From DASTBU01 sp035711845 (GTDB lineage Bacteria > Acidobacteriota > Vicinamibacteria > Vicinamibacterales > 2-12-FULL-66-21), in NCBI GenBank assembly GCA_035711845.1, contig DASTBU010000174.1, positions 1 to 35,398 of the forward strand: 35,398 nt of DNA. Reading direction: 5' to 3'. This document shows positions 23,376 to 30,437 of this stretch, in pieces. Made by a program: the position numbers and the translations under genes. The notes under the pieces were generated by a model. It was not told the origin of the DNA. It was given only the letters and a program-made list of their open reading frames with translations, and made no database searches. The stretch's first letter is position 1. Each line of letters begins with the position of its first letter.

Positions 23376-23747
23376 CCTGCCTCCTAAGGCGCAGGACGGC
23401 GGCAGACAGGCTCATTTGTGCTGCCAGGTACTGCAGCACACGCCCACAGCCGCTTGCCCCCAGTTCGCTGTCATGCAACAGAGTGGCCGGGTGAGTACCG
23501 AAGGGCGGGACCTGTCCGCTTTCGCGCAGTGTTCCGGCCATCCTACCGGCCGGAGCGTGCGCGAAACGGCAGACGTTACATATGACGCCGAAGTGCGTGC
23601 TGTGGTCGGTGGGCGGTCACACCAGAGCTTCGAACCTTACCGCCGCCCACGTTTTAGAGTGCCAGACGAAGTCGCGGGTAGACGCGAATGGATCGGCGGC
23701 GCCGGACCGGCTCTCGACAGTATCGCAAACCGCCTCCACGGCGAGCC
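23376..23747. other. Gene-free stretch containing a long hairpin
   Basis: Together with 23210-23276 this forms a 538-nt gap. Open frames on either strand show no family pattern. The only clear element is the hairpin at 23513-23569. The promoter for the nucleotidyltransferase/fusion operon presumably lies here but no hexamer pair stands out. Confidence 0.4.
23513..23569. repeat. REP-like long hairpin (copy 2)
   Basis: Left arm TCCGCTTTCGCGCA then GTTCCGGCC (to 23539), loop ATCCTACC, right arm GGCCGGAGC then TGCGCGAAACGG (23548-23569); about 22 paired positions with one bulge and few mismatches. TGTCCGCTTTCGCGC (23513-23527) recurs exactly at 30367-30381, linking it to the REP-like family. Confidence 0.7.
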
Positions 23748-24767
23748 TTACGGCACCTGGGTCCCTTGCAGGATGCGCCGCGGACTGAGTCCGCGGCGAA
23801 CCAGCAGTGCCGTGCCCGCTACGGTCCAGCACAGGACCCGCGCCTTTCGCAGGATCGCGAGCGTGGCGCCCGGCGTCGGCCCATAGCCCAGGAGTTGCGT
23901 GAACGCTCCCGTGCTGGTTTCGTCCACGCCAAGCCGCAACGGCACGATCTTGAAGACGACGGTGACGAGCCGGTTGGCGCCTTCGAGCACGAATGCGAGC
24001 AGCAGCGCAGGCGCCGTGCCCATCATCATCCACCACGTCACGTACAACTCGAGCACGCCAAGCGCATGGAAGACCGCCTCGGCGGAGACGACCGCCGTCG
24101 CCGCGGCCGGCCGCCGCGCGGCGAAGGTATAAATCTGATGCTCGATCGCGCGGACGCGATCGATGCGCCCCTGGAACGACGGCCCGGCAGGGAGCAGTGT
24201 GGCGAGCGCCTGGCTGACGATCGTCGGACGTCGCCAGAGCGTCACGCCGGCGACCACGAGCGCGACGACCAGCAGCGCGACGAGGATCTCGCTGGCGTCG
24301 AGCACCGTATCCGGCAGCTTGAAGCTGAAGATCAAGGCGACCATGGCGGCTGCGATCATTGCGACCACCGACAGCGTGTAGATCAGGTTCTCGATGGCGA
24401 GCGCCGTGAGGGCCGACCCGAGCGGCACGGTTCCGCGGACGTAGGCGGCCTTGGCGGGCTCGCCGACGATCGGTCCGAGCGGGGTGAGGTTGCCGAACGC
24501 GTCGCCGCACACGACCGCTGCGAACGCATGGGGAAACGGCAGCACGTGCGGCCGTTCGATGCACCACGTCCATGCGAGCGCCCGCGCGGCGAATCGCAAG
24601 CCCGCGAGCAGGACGATCACCGCCAGCCCCCATCCGACCTGGCGCACCTTCAGCCAGATTTCTTCGGCGCCGGCCTGCCGGACGTACCACGCGAAGAGGA
24701 CGATGCCGAGCAGCGCGGCAATGATGCCGGTCGCGGTAGCCCGGGCCGCCTGTCGGTCGCGCTGCAC
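23748..24767 (-). CDS. Flippase-like integral membrane protein (LPG-synthase TM family)
   Basis: 339 aa, about eight TM helices. Family marks: WLKVRQVGWGLAVIVLLAGLRF, CGDAFGNLTPLGPIVGEPAKAAYVRG, ALAIENLIYTLSVVAMI, and FVLEGANRLVTVVFKIVPLRLGVDE with LLGYGPTPGATLAILRK. This is the lysylphosphatidylglycerol-synthase TM / AglD / HpnL flippase-like superfamily without a catalytic domain; members are thought to move isoprenoid- or glycerol-based lipids between leaflets. Together with the fusion protein there are two such domains within 5 kb on one strand. Start is GTG 24767, only 24 nt from the divergent ATG at 24792; a much longer frame upstream is antisense to other genes and is rejected. Confidence 0.87.
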   Translation of the reverse strand: MQRDRQAARATATGIIAALLGIVLFAWYVRQAGAEEIWLKVRQVGWGLAVIVLLAGLRFAARALAWTWCIERPHVLPFPHAFAAVVCGDAFGNLTPLGPIVGEPAKAAYVRGTVPLGSALTALAIENLIYTLSVVAMIAAAMVALIFSFKLPDTVLDASEILVALLVVALVVAGVTLWRRPTIVSQALATLLPAGPSFQGRIDRVRAIEHQIYTFAARRPAAATAVVSAEAVFHALGVLELYVTWWMMMGTAPALLLAFVLEGANRLVTVVFKIVPLRLGVDETSTGAFTQLLGYGPTPGATLAILRKARVLCWTVAGTALLVRRGLSPRRILQGTQVP

Positions 24768-24773
24768 GCCGCC

Positions 24774-24791
24774 ATCATATAATCGGCGGCT
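24774..24791. promoter_or_regulatory. TATAAT box in a 24-bp divergent gap
   Basis: TATAAT at 24778-24783, on the plus strand nine bases before the ATG at 24792, would put transcription start at or just before the start codon (leaderless mRNA). The minus strand reads TATATG at the mirrored position before GTG 24767. No clear -35 box is seen for either. Confidence 0.4.
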
Positions 24792-25391
24792 ATGCTTCCC
24801 GCGTCCTTCCAGACGCCCGCAGCGGTCCTGCTCCTGATTGGCGGCCTGCTGGCCTGCTTTGCGGGCTATCGCATCTTCCGCACCGTGCTGGCGATCTACG
24901 GGTTCATCCTCGGCGCGATGCTGGCCAGTTCGACCATGGGCTCGGACCAGACGCTCTGGATGATCGTTGCCGCCATTGTCGGAGGACTCATCGGCGCGGT
25001 GATCCTGGTGTTTGCCTATTTTCTCGGCGTTGCGCTCCTTGGCGCGGGGATTGGCGCGTTCGTTGCACACCTGATCTGGGCCGCGCTCGGCCGGGATCCG
25101 CACCTCTTCATCGTCATTCTGTTCGCGGTTGCAGGTGCGCTTGGCGCCCTGGCGCTGCAGCGCTACGTGATCATCGGCGCGACGAGCTTCGCCGGCGCCT
25201 GGACCGTGATCATCGGCGCGTTGACGCTGGCGAGGCCCGCCGGGGCCGCGCCGCGCCAGGACGTGTGGACGCTCTATCCGTTCGGTCCGGCGCCTGGAGA
25301 ACGGTGGGTCGTTTTCGCGTGGCTCGTGCTGGGGCTCGTCGGCGCAGCCGTGCAGGTGGCGATCACCGCGAAGGGGAGGCAGAGGAGATGA
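24792..25391 (+). CDS. DUF4203-like membrane protein
   Basis: 199 aa, six to seven TM helices with Gly-rich packing: LLLIGGLLACFAGYRIFRTVLAIYGFILGAML, IVGGLIGAVILVFAYFLGVALLGAGIGAF, VAGALGALALQRYVIIGATSFAGAW, then WVVFAWLVLGLVGAAVQVAITAK. The pattern G-YR(I)FR—YGFI-GA is that of the TM7S3/TM198 (DUF4203) domain. Function unknown. It has almost no room for a leader (see the TATAAT box at 24778). Confidence 0.85.
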   Translation: MLPASFQTPAAVLLLIGGLLACFAGYRIFRTVLAIYGFILGAMLASSTMGSDQTLWMIVAAIVGGLIGAVILVFAYFLGVALLGAGIGAFVAHLIWAALGRDPHLFIVILFAVAGALGALALQRYVIIGATSFAGAWTVIIGALTLARPAGAAPRQDVWTLYPFGPAPGERWVVFAWLVLGLVGAAVQVAITAKGRQRR

Positions 25392-25399
25392 TGGCGAAG

Positions 25400-25500
25400 C
25401 CATTGGAGATTGGGGATTGGAGATTGGAAAATGCGGGCTCTTGACGATGGGGGATTGACCGAGGATGGTCGATTTCCGGATTTCATTGACCGATTGACGA
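25400..25500. repeat. GGAGATTGG / GATTGACC short-period repeats
   Basis: ATTGGAGATTGGGGATTGGAGATTGG (25402-25427) is a degenerate 9-8-9-nt tandem repeat; GATTGACC-type units follow at 25452-25500. AT-richer than its surroundings and noncoding. It ends 2 nt before the GAGGAGAG ribosome-binding site of the OsmC gene. Confidence 0.7.
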
Positions 25501-25517
25501 TTCGAGGAGAGTGAACC

Positions 25518-25958
25518 GTGGCGACGTTTTCGCGGCATGTCGAGGTGAACTGGACAGGTTCCGTGATGGAGGGCAAAGGGGACGTGAAGGCGGGCACCGG
25601 GGCGTTCACGCTGCCGGTGACGTTTCCGGCGCGCATCGGCGAGCCGGCGGGGCATACGAGCCCGGAGGAGTTGATGGCGGCGTCGCACGCGGCGTGCTAC
25701 GCGATGGCGCTCAACGCGACGGTCGGCCGCAAGGGCGGCTCGATCGCGCGAACGCACGTCACGGCCACGGTGACCGCCGACAAGGGCGAAGCCGGCATCA
25801 AGGTCGTGTCGTCGAAACTCGAGGTCGTCGCCGAGGGGCTGCAGGGGATCGAGAAGTCGCAGTTCCCCGAGGTGGCGCGCGAGGCGGAGCGGAACTGCCC
25901 GATCTCGAACGCGCTTCGTGGATCGCTCGCGATCGAGGTCGAAGCAGCGGCGAAGTAA
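25518..25958 (+). CDS. OsmC family peroxiredoxin
   Basis: 146 aa, typical OsmC length. Thiol-dependent hydroperoxide reductase: the two redox cysteines are C60 (ASHAACYAM) and C127 (ERNCPIS), each in the family context, with Arg in FPARIGEP and Glu at EELMAA. Reduces organic hydroperoxides, acting as a cytoplasmic dimer. GTG start 25518 follows GAGGAGAG (about 25503-25510). No regulator gene of the OhrR type is adjacent. Confidence 0.95.
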   Translation: MATFSRHVEVNWTGSVMEGKGDVKAGTGAFTLPVTFPARIGEPAGHTSPEELMAASHAACYAMALNATVGRKGGSIARTHVTATVTADKGEAGIKVVSSKLEVVAEGLQGIEKSQFPEVAREAERNCPISNALRGSLAIEVEAAAK

Positions 25959-26048
25959 GTCCGCGGTCTGCGTTGGCGCCGGCCGTCGCGGTGGGGCCCA
26001 CGCGCGGCAGTGGGCGCCGGCGCGCGCCGGGTCAGGCCTGGAGAGACG

Positions 26049-26423
26049 ATGATGATGCTGCGCATCACCCTGCTGTGGGTTGTCGGCATCCTCTTGATCG
26101 TTCCGTATGCGATCAATCAGCTGCTGTTTCACGCGCAGAGGGATGAGTATGCGTTCCTGATCGTCGCGCCGCTCTTCTGGATTTTTGGATTCTGGGGAGT
26201 GGTGGGCCCTTGTATCGCAGCCTGGAGGATCCACACGCTGGTGAGGGCGCTCGAGGCGGCACGGGGATCGGATCAGATCAGGGAGGCGTTCGAAAAGCAC
26301 GAAGGGAAGGAGGTCGTCGTGGACCTCGTGGCGAGCGAATACCGGCTGCCGAGGTTCTTGGCACGCTGCGTGTGCGATCGCGTGCAGAAGAAGATAGAGG
26401 AGAAGGGCCTCCTCGAGGTTTAG
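26049..26423 (+). CDS. Small membrane protein of unknown function
   Basis: 124 aa. Two TM helices (LRITLLWVVGILLIVPYAINQLLF and FLIVAPLFWIFGFWGVVGPCIAAW), then a charged cytosolic tail of about 60 residues predicted helical (IREAFEKHEGKEVVVDLVASEY…QKKIEEKGLLEV). No family recognised. ATG 26049 is preceded by GGAG; two further in-frame ATGs follow directly. It starts 90 nt after the OsmC gene on the same strand. Confidence 0.75.
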   Translation: MMMLRITLLWVVGILLIVPYAINQLLFHAQRDEYAFLIVAPLFWIFGFWGVVGPCIAAWRIHTLVRALEAARGSDQIREAFEKHEGKEVVVDLVASEYRLPRFLARCVCDRVQKKIEEKGLLEV

Positions 26424-26502
26424 GAGCGTGAATGCCGCCTGCGGCCGTGGCGCGCACGTCGCCAGCCACGCGAAGGTCCCCAGTTGGAACCCGGGAGCGA
26501 GA

Positions 26503-27129
26503 ATGGCCAGTGCGGTTCGGCTGGTAGTGATCGCCGCGGCGCTTTGGCTTGCGGCGGGTCCTGCGCGCGCGCAGGCGCTCGATGCGGTCGAGGTCACGCC
26601 GTTTGTCGGTTACCGGCTCGGTGGCGGCTTCTACGAGCTCGTCTCGGGGCAGTCGGTGGATCTGGACGGCGCCGCCTCGTTCGGCGCCGTCCTCAACGTT
26701 CCTTTCCGCGACGACCTTCAGGTCGAGGTGTCGTTCACGCATCAAGATGCGCGGTTCACGCTGCCGGCCGCGCTCGACGCGCAACGGACGCGCTGGCGGG
26801 TCACGGTCGATCACGTTCAGGCCGGCGGGCTGCGCGAGCTGCAGCCGGGACGCGTGCGGCCGTTCCTGACGGGCACGCTCGGGCTGACGCGGTACGAATC
26901 GGGCGGCGACAACGAGATTCGGTTTTCGCTCTCGGCCGGCGGCGGCGTGAAGCTGCTTCCGACCGAGCACGTCGGGATTCGCCTCGACGGCCGGGTCTTT
27001 GCGACGATCGTGGACGCCGAAGGCGATTTGCTGGCCTGCGCCCCGGGGTTGGGGATCTGTGTGGGATCGATCGACGCGTGGGTGATTTGGCAGGCGGAGG
27101 CGACGGCGGGGGTTGTGGTGAGATTCTAG
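26503..27129 (+). CDS. Outer-membrane beta-barrel protein
   Basis: 208 aa. Signal peptide to about residue 24 (LVVIAAALWLAAGPARAQ), then beta strands: VEVTPFVGYRLGGGFYEL, AASFGAVLNVPFRDDLQVEVSFTHQDARF, RWRVTVDHVQAGGL, VRPFLTGTLGLTRYES, IRFSLSAGGGVKLL, VGIRLDGRVFATIV, and a final strand ending in Phe (ATAGVVVRF) as the BAM signal. An 8-strand OmpX/OmpW-like barrel is likely; the pair of Cys near the end (CAPGLGICVG) suggests a disulfide loop. ATG 26503 has GGGAG upstream. The stop is followed at once by the CACGTGCGACG repeat. Confidence 0.87.
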   Translation: MASAVRLVVIAAALWLAAGPARAQALDAVEVTPFVGYRLGGGFYELVSGQSVDLDGAASFGAVLNVPFRDDLQVEVSFTHQDARFTLPAALDAQRTRWRVTVDHVQAGGLRELQPGRVRPFLTGTLGLTRYESGGDNEIRFSLSAGGGVKLLPTEHVGIRLDGRVFATIVDAEGDLLACAPGLGICVGSIDAWVIWQAEATAGVVVRF

Positions 27130-27169
27130 TCACGTGCGACGGTGGAACGTGCGGCTTGTCACGTGTGAC
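27130..27169 (+). repeat. CACGTGCGACG repeat (family locus B)
   Basis: 39 nt (27131-27169) identical at 37 positions to the reverse complement of 34607-34645, with the core CGGCTTGTCACGTG. It begins directly after the stop codon of the barrel gene. CACTTTTCAAACA at 27178-27190 also matches the 3' end of the gene at 34661. Confidence 0.85.
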
Positions 27170-27240
27170 TAGACTACACTTTTCAAACATTCGAACCGGG
27201 GCGGCGATTCCCTTCCGCCCCTCCGCACTTTTAGGCTGCC

Positions 27241-27657
27241 TCATCGAAGGGTCCCGCCGCCGCCGGCAAACGGGTTTCGTATGCGTACACCCCGCAGCAG
27301 CCGACCATCGCTCACGTCTTCGCCACATACGTCGCATCCTGATTCAGCCGCCGCTAGCACGATCATCGCGTCCCAAAATCCGATTTTCGCCTGCGTGTGA
27401 ATCACGATGGGAGCGAGGACATCGTCGGCGTTAGGGGCGAAGACTCTCCAGGTCGCGAACTCATAAAGACGCGGCGCCGCACTCCCGTAGACGAAGATTC
27501 GGATCGGGTCGAATCTATCCACAATCCGTCGTACGAGTCTGCCAGATAACGAGTCCGCGGTGCGCGCGCGACGAAGTGCTGACCGGAATCTCGACAAGAC
27601 ATTGAGCCGAGGAACAGAGGAGGTCGGAATGCGACGAGACCCGTTGCGGGGCCGCAC
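27241..27657 (-). pseudogene. Chimeric relic: minimal nucleotidyltransferase start joined to VapC-type PIN end
   Basis: A 138-codon open frame. Residues about 37-60 (LSGRLVRRIVDRFDPIRIFV then YGSA) match the start of a minimal nucleotidyltransferase of the MntA type, cut off before the SDxDL catalytic motif. From about residue 64 it becomes the C-terminal half of a PIN-domain toxin (FAPNADDVLAP, KIGFWDAMIVLAAAESGCDV, EDVSDGRLLRGVRIRNPF). The PIN N-terminal catalytic Asp is missing, and no antitoxin gene is adjacent. The first ~36 codons overlap the divergent AraC gene start and are probably not relic. Both are toxin-antitoxin families, so a deletion between two adjacent systems is the simplest history. 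Confidence 0.6.
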
Positions 27658-28594
27658 CGAAGGGCGTCCTACCGCTTCGGGATCTCACGGGCGCAGCTCT
27701 CGCCGACGCTCTTCCGGCCGGCGAATAACGGTGGTACTGGTGCCGCCAATCGATGAACTCGACCTGGTTGGTCCTCTTCAGGTGTTCACCTCAGTCAACA
27801 GGCTGGCCGGCAGGACGATTTACACGATGGATGTCGCGACGAGCGCGGACAGCCAGACCGTCGAAGGCGAGGGTGGCGTGTTGACGTTCCTCGCCAGCAA
27901 TCACTTCACACACATAGAGGGGCCTTTCGATTCTGTTCTCCTCGTCTGCGGCCTAGGCTCTCGGTCGGTCCGCGATCCGGCGCTGTCCGCCTGGTTAAGG
28001 GACATGTCCGGCCAGGTGCGGCGTCTCGGCGCCGTATGTGTCGGAGCCTTTCTATTGGCCGAAGCGGGTGTTCTCGATGGGCGACGCGCCACCACGCATT
28101 GGAGGTTCGGGCGCGAATTCGCAGCGCAACATCCCCACGTGCATGTGGAGCACGATCCGCTCTGGGTCAAGGACGGGAACATCTACACCTGCGCAGGCAT
28201 CTCGGCGGGAATTGACCTCGCGCTCGCATGGGTGGAGGAGGATTGCGGCGCTGCTCTCGCGCACGAGGCCGCGCGCGAGTTGGTGCTGTTTCTCCGTCTC
28301 CCAGGCGGGCAGCCGCAGGTCAGCGTGTCGCTCGCTGCTCAAGCCTCGGAGATGTCGTCCATTCGTGAACTACAGATCTGGATCGCCGAACATCTCCGCA
28401 CACGATTGTCAGTCGAGGATCTCGCCGACCGGATGTCGATGAGCGTGCGGAACTTCGAGCGTGTCTTCACGCGCGAGGTCGGTACGACGCCATCACAGTA
28501 CGTGCTCCAAGTGCGGGTGGAAGCGGCGCGCCGTCAGCTCGAGCGCACGCAAGACGGCTTGAAACAGGTGGCCGCGGCCGCCGGGGTTCAGTAG
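27629..28594 (+). CDS. GlxA-type AraC regulator (DJ-1/PfpI domain), C-terminus frameshifted
   Basis: Open frame of 321 aa from ATG 27629, with AGAGGAGG at good spacing. Residues about 30-195 are a DJ-1/PfpI-like sensor: TVVLVPPIDELDLVGPLQVF, GAVCVGAFLLAEAGVLDGRRATTHW (Cys nucleophile elbow) and CAGISAGIDLAL. The AraC DNA-binding part follows: LSVEDLADRMSMSVRNFERVFTREVGTTPSQYV is the first helix-turn-helix; the second breaks off after GLKQVAAAAGVQ. One base fewer in GGGG (28583-28586) would restore GFSSVGVMRRAFVRLLGITPAG and extend the protein to 28685. Thus either a recently inactivated gene or a sequence error. The regulon is unknown. Confidence 0.85.
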   Translation: MRRDPLRGRTEGRPTASGSHGRSSRRRSSGRRITVVLVPPIDELDLVGPLQVFTSVNRLAGRTIYTMDVATSADSQTVEGEGGVLTFLASNHFTHIEGPFDSVLLVCGLGSRSVRDPALSAWLRDMSGQVRRLGAVCVGAFLLAEAGVLDGRRATTHWRFGREFAAQHPHVHVEHDPLWVKDGNIYTCAGISAGIDLALAWVEEDCGAALAHEAARELVLFLRLPGGQPQVSVSLAAQASEMSSIRELQIWIAEHLRTRLSVEDLADRMSMSVRNFERVFTREVGTTPSQYVLQVRVEAARRQLERTQDGLKQVAAAAGVQ

Positions 28595-28763
28595 TGTGGG
28601 CGTGATGCGGCGGGCGTTCGTCCGGCTGCTCGGGATTACGCCTGCTGGCTGTCGAGAACTCGCGGAGGACGCTACCGGCGAGTGACCCATCGATTTGGCG
28701 GATTCTGAATCACGCCTGTCGGAAACCGGCCTGCCATCCTTCACTATGAATGTGTGACCTCCA

Positions 28764-29135
28764 GTGGCCATCGACCCGAGCTACGAGCTCGCGAGGAAGC
28801 TGTGGGAGGTCATCCACGCACTCGCACGGATGCGTGTCTTCATCACGTCGACCGATCATTCGAGCGAGCCTGAGCTGTTACACACGTTTCTGGGCGGACA
28901 CACGCAGCATCACGATGTTCCTGAAGAGGATCTCGGCATCGGGACATCACACGTCGATCTCGTGAGTAGCGGAAGCGAGGAGGACGTGGAGGCGTGGCTG
29001 AAATACTACGCTGACGACGAGACGCGGCGCAAATGGGCGGAGGACGTCCCGGAGTACGATCGGCCCGCCCGGCAGGAATGTCCGTACGATCGCGATCGCC
29101 ACATGCCGCAGCCGCTCGACGAACCCGGTCCGTAG
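28764..29135 (+). CDS. Hypothetical acidic protein
   Basis: 123 aa from a GTG start, no recognised domain, no signal peptide or TM helix. Acidic and hydrophilic, with a predicted helical start (SYELARKLWEVIHALARMRVF), a central His-rich part (LGGHTQHHD) and an Asp/Glu-rich end (SEEDVEAWLKYYADDETRRKW). Codons prefer G or C at the third position, as in neighbours. The ribosome-binding site is weak. It could be spurious. Confidence 0.45.
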   Translation: MAIDPSYELARKLWEVIHALARMRVFITSTDHSSEPELLHTFLGGHTQHHDVPEEDLGIGTSHVDLVSSGSEEDVEAWLKYYADDETRRKWAEDVPEYDRPARQECPYDRDRHMPQPLDEPGP

Positions 29136-29158
29136 CATACAGCGGCGCGACGGCGTCG

Positions 29159-29884
29159 CTAATCAAAGCCGTGTGGGGCGAGTGGCATCGACTCCTCCCG
29201 AACCAGCACTGGCATCGTGCGGCGGCGGCGAACCCTCCACAGCCAATAGAACATCGCGCCAAACAGCAGCAGGATCGGCAGCGCGCGCATCGGCCCAGAC
29301 GTGAATGGCTCCGGCAGGATTTTCGCCACCCGCTCCCGGATCGAGAAGAACGATCCAGCCGCGATGAAGAGCGCGAAGCACATGCGCCACAGATGGCGCG
29401 CAAGGCGCTGTCCACCGCGAGGCGCGCCGAATCGCAGGATGCGCAGGTCGCCGACCGCCCCGAGGAGCAGGACGGTGGCGACGACGAATGACACCACGCC
29501 GATCGTGCGAAACGGGACGCCGCCGGGAGAAAGGCGAGGGCCGTTGAAGGCCTTGACGCCGCTCACGATCGCGCCGAGCGCGAGTCCGAGTGCGAGCGTC
29601 AGCGCGACGGCAGTGATCCGACGAGTCCACTGCGAGGCGGGGCGGACCGTCGTCAAAGCCGTGCCCACGAAGTAGAGCGTCAGGAGGCCTGCCATTACGT
29701 TACCGTCGGTGAGACCACCCCTGCGCAGCCCCAGGATCGAGGCGCTCGTGCCCATGACGAGCATGGCGTAGACGAACAGCAGCCCGCTGCGGCGGTGGAT
29801 CGTCCCGCCCTTCTTCACCGAGAGAGCGACGGCGCCAAGCACAATCGCGAGCCCGCCTGCGGCAATGTGGATCGGCAAGAGCAA
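29159..29884 (-). CDS. DUF2306-like membrane protein
   Basis: 241 aa, six to seven TM helices. N-terminal PIHIAAGGLAIVLGAVAL then KKGGTIHRRSGLLFVYAMLVMG carries the conserved His residues of the DUF2306-type predicted membrane proteins; later GVKAFNGPRLSPGGVPF, HLWRMCFALFIAAGSFF and a C-terminal helix WLWRVRRRR. Function unknown. TTG start 29884 is three nucleotides after the upstream gene's stop, and GAGG lies 6 nt before it inside that gene, so the two are cotranslated. Confidence 0.78.
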   Translation of the reverse strand: MLLPIHIAAGGLAIVLGAVALSVKKGGTIHRRSGLLFVYAMLVMGTSASILGLRRGGLTDGNVMAGLLTLYFVGTALTTVRPASQWTRRITAVALTLALGLALGAIVSGVKAFNGPRLSPGGVPFRTIGVVSFVVATVLLLGAVGDLRILRFGAPRGGQRLARHLWRMCFALFIAAGSFFSIRERVAKILPEPFTSGPMRALPILLLFGAMFYWLWRVRRRRTMPVLVREESMPLAPHGFD

Positions 29885-29887
29885 GGA

Positions 29888-30268
29888 CTACCTCGGTCGG
29901 CCCGGTTGCGGACTCCACAGTCCACGCGCCGAGAGGATGAAGGTGAAGCCCCCGAGGCCGCCGAGCGCCCAGAGTGTCCAGACGAAGAAGAAGCCGCCGG
30001 CGGATTTCGCGATCTCTCCGTAATGCGCCCCTCTCATGTGGATGACGGGCATAGCTGCCGCGAACAACCCGACGAGCAGCATGATGACGTGCCCCGAGCG
30101 CCGTTCGCCGAGCACCAGCGTTCCGTACAAGAAGACGACGAGGACGAGCAGCGCGATGTTCGCGGGCCCGGCCTTCGATATCCCACGGACGATGTCGTCC
30201 GTAACGTGCAGCGTCAGCAACAGGATCGAGAGCAGAGACATGACGGTCAAGATGGCGTCTTGCTTCAT
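29888..30268 (-). CDS. Small polytopic membrane protein
   Basis: 126 aa from ATG 30268, four TM helices (TVMSLLSILLLTLHVTDDIV, IALLVLVVFLYGTLVLG, GHVIMLLVGLFAAAMPVIHM, FFFVWTLWALGGLGGFTFIL). The frame stays open to a TTG at 30307, but the hydrophobic N-terminus fits 30268 better. No family recognised. It forms a pair with the DUF2306-like gene and lies downstream of the LytTR response regulator gene, separated by a repeat; regulation by that system is inference. Confidence 0.7.
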   Translation of the reverse strand: MKQDAILTVMSLLSILLLTLHVTDDIVRGISKAGPANIALLVLVVFLYGTLVLGERRSGHVIMLLVGLFAAAMPVIHMRGAHYGEIAKSAGGFFFVWTLWALGGLGGFTFILSARGLWSPQPGRPR

Positions 30269-30360
30269 GGGCGCCACCAGACTGGCGGCACGCGCGCGCT
30301 CGAACAACCGGATTGCGACGAAGGGCGGATTCGTGCGGACGAACGGCGGCCCGGGCGCCG

Positions 30361-30425
30361 GAGCCTTGTCCGCTTTCGCGCGAAGCGCTGCGGCGAGACC
30401 TCGCCGCAGCCTTGGCGGAGGCGGG
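30361..30425. repeat. REP-like hairpin element (copy 3)
   Basis: Perfect 11-bp stem GCTGCGGCGAG (30387-30397) / CTCGCCGCAGC (30400-30410) in a context (CGCTTTCGCGCGAAGCG…GGCGGAGGCGG) that, reversed, aligns with 6245-6300. It lies between the response regulator stop and the next minus-strand gene and may terminate or stabilise mRNA. Confidence 0.75.
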
Positions 30426-30437
30426 GCGGGGGGCGGC

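Noticed and set aside
24768..26597. Upstream part of a 949-codon minus-strand frame ending in the flippase-like gene
   Set aside because: It is antisense to the DUF4203-like, OsmC and small membrane protein genes; only the part from GTG 24767 shows membrane-protein sequence.
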